DNA of 28,492 bases from Hylemonella sp. UBA2468 (GTDB lineage: Bacteria > Pseudomonadota > Gammaproteobacteria > Burkholderiales > Burkholderiaceae_C): positions 1 to 28,492 of the forward strand of contig DDPM01000147.1 of the NCBI GenBank assembly GCA_002342165.1, written 5' to 3'. The notes under the pieces are model-generated. The model had not been told where the DNA came from, ran no database searches, and was given only the letters and a program-made list of their open reading frames with translations. Shown one piece after another: positions 22,753-28,492 of the stretch. A program made the position numbers and the translations under genes. Every line of letters begins with the position of its first letter. Positions within the stretch are counted from its first letter, which is position 1.

Positions 22753-23199
22753 ATGAAAAACAAAACTCTAGCCACCTGTTTGGCCTTTTTAACGGGGCCT
22801 TTGGGCTTACACCGGTTTTATTTGTATGGATTTCAAGACAACCTAGGGTGGTTTCTGCCCATACCCACGGCACTGGGTTGGTATGGGGTAGAACGCATGC
22901 GTGATTTGGGACAAGACGACCCTATAAGCTGGGTGCTGATTCCCTTGCTGGGCTTTACTATTTCAGCATGCGCATTGAACGCCATCGTTTATGGGCTGAT
23001 GGACAAAACCAAATGGAATTCCAGGTTCAACCCTACAGAACCCAGTGAGTCACCTGCCGGGCAAACCAATTGGTTGACCATCACCGTTGTTGCCTTAAGC
23101 CTTTTGGTGGGCACCACGGTGTTGATGTCCAGCCTGGCTTTCAGCTTCCAACGCTACTTTGAGTGGCAAGTGGAGGAGGCCAGGCTGATCAGCCAATAA
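22753..23199 (+). CDS. TM2-domain membrane protein
   Basis: A 148-residue protein starting with a TM2-type helical hairpin: KTLATCLAFLTGPLGLHRFYL contains the domain signature G-x-HRFYLY (18-25), followed by GWFLPIPTALGWYGVERM. Two more hydrophobic stretches follow (about 59-82 and 100-126), giving about four membrane helices. TM2 proteins have no agreed biochemical role. It is divergent from rpsP and its stop lies 3 bases from the acnB stop. No ribosome site is obvious before the ATG. Confidence 0.82.
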   Translation: MKNKTLATCLAFLTGPLGLHRFYLYGFQDNLGWFLPIPTALGWYGVERMRDLGQDDPISWVLIPLLGFTISACALNAIVYGLMDKTKWNSRFNPTEPSESPAGQTNWLTITVVALSLLVGTTVLMSSLAFSFQRYFEWQVEEARLISQ

Positions 23200-23202
23200 A
23201 CC

Positions 23203-25791
23203 TCAGGTTGTGACAACTGCCTGGGCGGCCTCTTTGTACTCCTCGATTTGATCGAAGTTCATGTACTTGTAGATCTTGTCGCCTTGGGCATTCAGGTCAG
23301 CCATATCGCCTAAATATTCCTCACGGGTCGGAATGCGGCCCAGCTTGGAACACACTGCCGCGAGCTCTGCAGAGCCGAGATACACATTGGTATTTTTTCC
23401 CAAACGGTTAGGGAAGTTGCGTGTGCTGGTGGACATGACCGTAGCACCTTCTTTGACCTGTGCTTGATTGCCCATGCACAAAGAGCAACCCGGCATTTCC
23501 ATACGTGCCCCTGCGGCTCCAAAAACGCTGTAGTGACCTTCTTCGTTAAGTTGATGGGCATCCATTTTGGTAGGAGGAGCCATCCACAACTTGACTGGAA
23601 TATCACGCTTACCTTCAAGCAGCTTGGAGGCTGCGCGGAAATGACCAATATTGGTCATGCAAGAGCCAATAAAGACTTCATCAATTTTGGAGCCAGCCAC
23701 ATCCGACAAGGTTTTGGCGTCGTCAGGGTCATTGGGGCAACACACAATCGGCTCTGTGATTTGAGACAAATCAATCTCGAGCACAGCCGCGTACTCGGCA
23801 TTGGCGTCAGGCGCAAGCAAATCAGGATTGGCCAACCAGGCTTCCATGGCCTTGATACGGCGGGTGATCGTGCGGGCATCTTGGTACCCCTGAGCGATCA
23901 TGTTTTTGAGCAGCACAATGTTGGAATTGATGTATTCGATCACCGGCTCCTTGTTCAGGCGCACGGTGCATCCCGCTGCAGAACGCTCCGCAGACGCATC
24001 GGACAGTTCAAACGCTTGCTCCACTTTGAGATCGGGCAAACCTTCAATTTCAAGAATTCGGCCAGAGAAAATATTTTTCTTGCCTTTTTTCTCAACGGTC
24101 AACAGACCCTGCTTGATGGCATAGAGCGGAATCGCATGCACCAAATCACGCAGCGTCACGCCAGGTTGCATTTGGCCTTTGAAACGCACCAAGACACTTT
24201 CAGGCATATCCAAGGGCATCACGCCCGTGGCAGCTGCAAAGGCAACCAAACCGGAACCGGCAGGAAAGCTGATACCAATCGGAAAGCGGGTGTGGCTGTC
24301 GCCACCTGTACCCACGGTGTCAGGCAACAACATGCGATTGAGCCAGCTGTGGATGATGCCGTCGCCCGGACGCAAAGAAATACCGCCACGGTTACTCATG
24401 AACTCCGGAAGTTCGTGGTGCATTTTCACGTCCACGGGCTTGGGATAGGCCGCAGTGTGACAGAAAGACTGCATCACCAAATCAGATGAAAAACCAAGGC
24501 AAGCCAAGTCTTTGAGTTCGTCTCGAGTCATGGTGCCGGTGGTGTCTTGCGAACCCACACTGGCCATTTTGGGTTCGCAATAGGTGCCTGGGCGCACGCC
24601 TTTGCCCGCTGGCAAGCCGCATGCACGGCCCACCATTTTTTGCGCCAAAGTGAAGCCAGCTTGGGAATCGACTGGGCTGTCAGGCAGGCGGAACAGGGTA
24701 GAGGGTGGCAAACCCAATGCATCGCGGGCTTTGGAAGTCAAGCCGCGCCCCACAATTAAGGGAATACGGCCCCCAGCTCGAACTTCATCAAGCAACACAT
24801 CGCTTTTGAGAGTGAACTCGGCAATCACCTGGCCGTTTTTGAGGGCCTTGCCTTCGTAGGGACGCAACTCGATTTCGTCTCCCATGTTCATCTGGCTGAC
24901 ATCAAGCTCAATTGGCAGCGCCCCTGCGTCCTCCATGGTGTTGTAAAAGATAGGCGCGATCTTGGAGCCCAAGCACACACCCCCATATCGCTTGTTAGGC
25001 ACGAAGGGAATGTCTTCGCCTGTGAACCACAACACACTGTTGGTGGCCGACTTGCGGGAAGAACCTGTGCCGACCACATCGCCTACGTAGGCCACCAGGT
25101 TGCCACGGGCGCGTAGATCCTCAATGAACTTGATAGGTCCGCGCTTGCCGTCTTCTTCAGGTGTGATGCCATCGCGTTTGTTTTTGAGCATCGCCAATGC
25201 ATGCAAGGGAATATCGGGTCGGCTCCAGGCATCAGGCGCTGGGGACAAGTCATCGGTGTTGGTCTCGCCAGTGACTTTGAATACAGTGAGCCTCAAGCTA
25301 TGGGGTACTTCAGGGCGGGAGGTAAACCACTCGGCATCAGCCCAGCTTTGAATCACTGCTTTGGCAAACGCATTGCCTTTTTGTGATTTTTCCTGCACGT
25401 CATGAAACTGATCGAACATGAGCAAAGTTTTCTTGAGGCCCTCTGCTGCCACAGAAGCCACTTCAGAATCGTCCAACAAATCAATTAAGGGGGTCAGGTT
25501 GTACCCGCCCAACATGGTGCCCAGCAACTCGGTGGCTTTGGCGCGGCTGATCAGAGAGCAAACCTCAGTGCCGTGGGCGACCGCTGCCAAGTAGCTGGCT
25601 TTGACCTTGGCTGCATCGTCCACGCCAGCAGGCACGCGGTGCGTGATCAGATCGAGCAAAAAGGATGCCTCACCCTGGGGTGGGTTTTTAAGCAATTCAA
25701 TCAACTCAGAGGTCTGCTTGGCTGATAAGGGCAAGGCAGGAATGCCCAAAGCAGCGCGTTCGGCAACATGGGTACGGTAGGTTTGCAACAT
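23203..25791 (-). CDS. acnB: Aconitate hydratase B
   Basis: AcnB isomerises citrate to isocitrate (and can act on 2-methylisocitrate) with a 4Fe-4S cluster. The 862-residue length matches AcnB (about 865) and not AcnA. The N-terminal HEAT-like domain (residues about 1-160) comes first, unlike in AcnA. Cluster ligands fall at Cys711 ([13 protein letters not shown]) and Cys769/Cys772 (GCSLCMGNQ), almost the same numbers as in E. coli. I chose ATG 25791 ([14 protein letters not shown]) with AAGGAG upstream; the frame is open further back. It ends an apparent operon from mdh. AcnB can bind its own mRNA when it loses the cluster, so 3' UTR control is possible. Confidence 0.97.
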   Translation of the reverse strand: MLQTYRTHVAERAALGIPALPLSAKQTSELIELLKNPPQGEASFLLDLITHRVPAGVDDAAKVKASYLAAVAHGTEVCSLISRAKATELLGTMLGGYNLTPLIDLLDDSEVASVAAEGLKKTLLMFDQFHDVQEKSQKGNAFAKAVIQSWADAEWFTSRPEVPHSLRLTVFKVTGETNTDDLSPAPDAWSRPDIPLHALAMLKNKRDGITPEEDGKRGPIKFIEDLRARGNLVAYVGDVVGTGSSRKSATNSVLWFTGEDIPFVPNKRYGGVCLGSKIAPIFYNTMEDAGALPIELDVSQMNMGDEIELRPYEGKALKNGQVIAEFTLKSDVLLDEVRAGGRIPLIVGRGLTSKARDALGLPPSTLFRLPDSPVDSQAGFTLAQKMVGRACGLPAGKGVRPGTYCEPKMASVGSQDTTGTMTRDELKDLACLGFSSDLVMQSFCHTAAYPKPVDVKMHHELPEFMSNRGGISLRPGDGIIHSWLNRMLLPDTVGTGGDSHTRFPIGISFPAGSGLVAFAAATGVMPLDMPESVLVRFKGQMQPGVTLRDLVHAIPLYAIKQGLLTVEKKGKKNIFSGRILEIEGLPDLKVEQAFELSDASAERSAAGCTVRLNKEPVIEYINSNIVLLKNMIAQGYQDARTITRRIKAMEAWLANPDLLAPDANAEYAAVLEIDLSQITEPIVCCPNDPDDAKTLSDVAGSKIDEVFIGSCMTNIGHFRAASKLLEGKRDIPVKLWMAPPTKMDAHQLNEEGHYSVFGAAGARMEMPGCSLCMGNQAQVKEGATVMSTSTRNFPNRLGKNTNVYLGSAELAAVCSKLGRIPTREEYLGDMADLNAQGDKIYKYMNFDQIEEYKEAAQAVVTT

Positions 25792-25826
25792 GAGAACTCC
25801 TTTGAATGACTTAATAAAAGCGGGGG

Positions 25827-26507
25827 TTAATTGGGTGAATCTTGTTGAGCAAAAGAATTCTGCAAAATTTTGGGAGTCGGCATCGGCTCTAGCAATGAAG
25901 GGGGCGGATTTTTTTCCATGGCACGGGCCACTTGAGTTTGCGATGGACTCATGCACTCGTCCACCACCCTCTTGCCCAATTGGCTGTTCATCATCATGGA
26001 TTTATTGGCAAGCTGAAGCCATACTGCACCTGTTCTGGGATCTTCTAGCCTCAAAGCGCCTGTGGAGGTTTCCACCGGGGCCAACACAAAACGCTGCTTA
26101 CCGAAGTGGATTTGAAAATAACCCGCAGCCTGAGGCAAAGCTTGAACCAACACCGAGGCACCCAACTCGCAAGGCATTTGGCCAAGTAGAACCTGCTGCG
26201 CAAGTTCCAGTTGCATAGGGGTAAGCGTCGGTAGATTGGCAAAATGGGCCGCATCATGAAGGCCAGCAGTTTTGTTTGCCTGTGGATTTTTTGCGCCACC
26301 ACCTTTGTTGCGTTTAGCAACCTCAGCGGACTTGCCCATTGACTTTACTTGGGGCGAGGTGTTTGAGGTTTGAGCATGCGTCTGTAAAGCTGTCAAGCCG
26401 ATCGTCAAGCCCAACACCAATCCAAACAGCGTGCTCACCCAAGAAACAAAGGCACCACGATAAACAGTTGGATCACCCAATGAACGCACAGAAAAAAAAC
26501 GTTGCAT
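25827..26507 (-). CDS. Exported protein of unknown function, possible MliC-like barrel
   Basis: I do not recognise a named family. The 226-residue product has a signal peptide (hydrophobic 24-41, likely cleavage after THA at residue 45), a basic low-complexity linker (about 55-80), then a compact domain from about 90 to 190 with two cysteines (Cys113, Cys185) at its ends. The order [40 protein letters not shown] loosely recalls MliC-type lysozyme inhibitors (SASGA, W, K, final Cys). That link is a guess. AAAGGAG precedes the ATG at 26507. It sits 10 bases after the CitE-like gene and 35 before acnB, within a TCA-cycle operon. Confidence 0.75.
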   Translation of the reverse strand: MQRFFSVRSLGDPTVYRGAFVSWVSTLFGLVLGLTIGLTALQTHAQTSNTSPQVKSMGKSAEVAKRNKGGGAKNPQANKTAGLHDAAHFANLPTLTPMQLELAQQVLLGQMPCELGASVLVQALPQAAGYFQIHFGKQRFVLAPVETSTGALRLEDPRTGAVWLQLANKSMMMNSQLGKRVVDECMSPSQTQVARAMEKNPPPSLLEPMPTPKILQNSFAQQDSPN

Positions 26508-26517
26508 GCTGGCTCCT

Positions 26518-27624
26518 TTAATGGGTCGGATTGGATGGGGCATTGAAGTAGGCCAACATAGAGGTGGGCAACATGCATCCTGTTGAGTGCGCACGTTCTA
26601 GAATATGCCAAAAATATCGGTAACTGGCCCGGTCATGCAATTGATTTTGATAGTTCACGGGCGCCCAGTGAGCCGATGCAGCGGCTTCAATGATGGCAGC
26701 AGCCTGTTCAACATCTGCTTCCGAGGGGGCCATGGCCTCCAAAATAGGACGAATTTGGCTGGGGTGGATGCTCCACATGCGGGTGTAGCCAAACTCTTTG
26801 CAAGCCCGCTGAGCAGCCAAGCGCATAGCCTGAACGTCGGCAAATTCAGTCACCACGCAATGAGAAGGCACCTTGCCGTGCGCGTGACACGCCGCTGCAA
26901 TTTCCAATTTGGCTCGAACCACCAAGGGATGGCTGAATTGTCCCAACTCTTGGGATGAATTTTGGCTCTCCACCCGCATCGCCGAGTCAGGAATAGCACC
27001 ACCATGGGAAGACACAAAGTCCATCAACCCGAAACTGATGGACTGAACCCTGGGGTGCTGCGCAATATCAAACGCTCGATGCACCGCGGCCGAGGACTCC
27101 AGCAAGACATGTAAGGGCAACACATCCTTGCGCACTTGATGGCCCCGAACCAAAGCGGAATCTATCGCCTGAACAGCCCGGTCGACATCGGTCACTGACT
27201 CCACTTTGGGCACCATCACATGGCAGAGCAGCCCACCCACAGAGCCCGCAATGGTCTCCACATCTGAATCAAAAGCAGGGTGATCCACAGGGTGAACTCG
27301 AACACCAGTTCTGCGCCAGCCAGTATCAACGTAGGCTGCTTGATTTTGTCGATCTTGCTCGTAGATTTCCTGAATAAGACCCGCCACCATTTGGGCATGG
27401 TCCAGCTCTCCACCGACCGGAGAGCCGTCTTCGCAATCTAAGGTGGCATCGAAAACACAAGTCCCAAATTCGGCCATGAGCTCGGCTTGCAGCTGCAGGC
27501 TTTTGCGAATTCTGGGCTCAACGCCACTGTAGTGGTCACACACAGGAAGAACACCAGTCGCAGCCTGAGCGCCCAGCAACACTTGTCGCGGGTGGACGCC
27601 AGTCATGTGGTGATGCTCACCCAT
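26518..27624 (-). CDS. CitE-like HpcH/HpaI-family lyase
   Basis: A 368-residue TIM-barrel protein of the citrate lyase beta/malyl-CoA lyase superfamily, which cleaves or forms 3-hydroxyacyl-CoA thioesters using Mg2+. Expected positions are filled: an acidic pair in DATLDCEDG (Glu65, Asp66), the CoA/substrate arginine in VRVHP (Arg109), the metal glutamate in VLLESSAAV (Glu176) and the aspartate in FGLMDF (Asp202). WSIHPSQI near the C-terminus is also typical. No CitD/CitF genes are nearby, so it is not part of a classical citrate lyase. It lies 26 bases after mdh. ATG 27606 is an alternative start. The substrate is unknown. Confidence 0.87.
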   Translation of the reverse strand: MGEHHHMTGVHPRQVLLGAQAATGVLPVCDHYSGVEPRIRKSLQLQAELMAEFGTCVFDATLDCEDGSPVGGELDHAQMVAGLIQEIYEQDRQNQAAYVDTGWRRTGVRVHPVDHPAFDSDVETIAGSVGGLLCHVMVPKVESVTDVDRAVQAIDSALVRGHQVRKDVLPLHVLLESSAAVHRAFDIAQHPRVQSISFGLMDFVSSHGGAIPDSAMRVESQNSSQELGQFSHPLVVRAKLEIAAACHAHGKVPSHCVVTEFADVQAMRLAAQRACKEFGYTRMWSIHPSQIRPILEAMAPSEADVEQAAAIIEAAASAHWAPVNYQNQLHDRASYRYFWHILERAHSTGCMLPTSMLAYFNAPSNPTH

Positions 27625-27650
27625 GTGGAAAGATCAATTGGTGTTGATGT

Positions 27651-28492
27651 TTACAGCAAGTGGTTCACACCTGCCTGCTCGTCCAACAACTCTTTAAGGG
27701 TTTTATCAATACAAGATTGGCTGAATTCATCAATGGACAAGCCCTCCACCACTTTGTATTCGCCACCTTCGCAAACCACGGGAAAGCCAAACATCACGTC
27801 TTTGGGAATGCCATACAAGCCGCTTGAGGGGATACCCATGGTGACCCACTTGCCGTTGGTGCCCAATGCCCAGTCGCGCATGTGATCAATAGCGGCATTG
27901 GCAGCCGATGCCGCTGAAGATAAACCACGCGCTTCAATAATGGCCGCTCCACGCTTGCCTACGGTAGGCAAAAAGGTATTGGCGTTCCAATCTTGGTCGA
28001 TGATCATGTCTTTCACGCTGGCGCCGCCGATGGTTGCAAATCGATAGTCGGCATACATGGTTGGAGAATGGTTACCCCAAACGCACAGTTTTTCTATGTC
28101 AGCCACTGGTTTACCTGTTTTGGCCGCAATTTGGCTGGCTGCGCGGTTGTGGTCGAGGCGCAGCATGGCTGTGAAGTTTCTACTGGGAAGGTCTGGCGCA
28201 CTCTTCATGGCAATGTAAGCATTGGTGTTGGCAGGGTTGCCCACCACCAAAACCCGGACGTCACGGCTGGCCACAGCATTGAGGGCCTTGCCCTGACCAA
28301 TGAAAATTTGACCATTGATCGAGAGCAATTCAGCACGCTCCATACCCGCCTTACGGGGCATAGAACCCACCAACAACGCGTAATCGGCGTCTTTGAAAGC
28401 GGTCATGGGATCACCATGGGCCTCCATACCTGCCAGCAGAGGAAAAGCACAGTCTTCCAATTCCATCATCACGCCCTTGAGCGCCTTTTGTG
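27651..28492 (-). CDS. mdh: Malate dehydrogenase, 5' end outside window
   Basis: About 280 C-terminal residues are present; the NAD-binding start (roughly the first 50 residues) lies beyond the window edge. Visible landmarks are [13 protein letters not shown] (mobile substrate loop with arginines), [25 protein letters not shown], and the catalytic histidine in [11 protein letters not shown], followed by [20 protein letters not shown]. The pattern is the approximately 328-residue bacterial MDH that resembles cytosolic MDH, common in Burkholderiales. It interconverts malate and oxaloacetate and seems to head the mdh-CitE-like-exported protein-acnB operon. Confidence 0.96.
   Translation of the reverse strand, partial: QKALKGVMMELEDCAFPLLAGMEAHGDPMTAFKDADYALLVGSMPRKAGMERAELLSINGQIFIGQGKALNAVASRDVRVLVVGNPANTNAYIAMKSAPDLPSRNFTAMLRLDHNRAASQIAAKTGKPVADIEKLCVWGNHSPTMYADYRFATIGGASVKDMIIDQDWNANTFLPTVGKRGAAIIEARGLSSAASAANAAIDHMRDWALGTNGKWVTMGIPSSGLYGIPKDVMFGFPVVCEGGEYKVVEGLSIDEFSQSCIDKTLKELLDEQAGVNHLL

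Noticed and set aside
23464..24489. A 341-codon open frame on the plus strand inside acnB
   Set aside because: It is opposite well-conserved aconitase codons and encodes an arginine/histidine-rich product with no domain. It is a codon-bias shadow.

Overview
This window looks like chromosome from a betaproteobacterium of order Burkholderiales, most likely a Comamonadaceae member of the Rhodoferax/Limnohabitans/Polaromonas type. The grounds are moderate GC by eye, gene orders I associate with that group (rpsP-rimM-trmD-rplS-CoA pyrophosphatase-CobD/CbiB-like protein beside rsgA; mutL-miaA; malate dehydrogenase-CitE-like lyase-aconitase), and typical protein forms such as the RhlE helicase with a lysine-rich insert. 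The genus is inference. Genes are tightly packed and I see no mobile element, tRNA, rRNA or CRISPR array.

Region 1 (1-8708) is the accessory-looking part: a divergent catabolic cluster. Leftward from a shared 76-base control region run a TetR-type regulator, a VOC/glyoxalase-fold protein, an FAD monooxygenase that most resembles 2,6-dihydroxypyridine 3-monooxygenase, a periplasmic substrate-binding protein, and two branched-chain-type ABC permeases (LivH, and LivM cut off by the window edge). Rightward run the three subunits of a xanthine-dehydrogenase-family molybdenum hydroxylase (FAD, 2Fe-2S, Mo subunits), joined by ATGA overlaps. The set reads as uptake, Mo-dependent ring hydroxylation and flavin-dependent ring hydroxylation of an unknown, probably N-heteroaromatic, compound.

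Region 2 (8736-15108) holds mutL, miaA, a family III CoA-transferase and a small lipoprotein, facing the RNA helicase gene rhlE, which has a structured leader. Region 3 (15362-18720) holds orn, divergent from an M48 (Ste24-like) membrane protease, a pterin carbinolamine dehydratase and rsgA.

Region 4 (18757-22709, all leftward) is the ribosomal protein/tRNA modification operon rpsP-rimM-trmD-rplS, then a CoA-pyrophosphatase-type Nudix gene and a CobD/AmpE-like membrane protein gene. It has several unusual regulatory details: rimM has no ATG/GTG/TTG start where its conserved N-terminus requires one, a 26-base near-perfect palindrome precedes rpsP, and a 17-base near-identical block spans the start codons of the last two genes.

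Region 5 (22753-28492) has a TM2-type membrane protein gene facing an apparent TCA-cycle operon read leftward: mdh (5' end outside the window), a CitE-like lyase, an unrecognised exported protein with a faint MliC-like pattern, and acnB.
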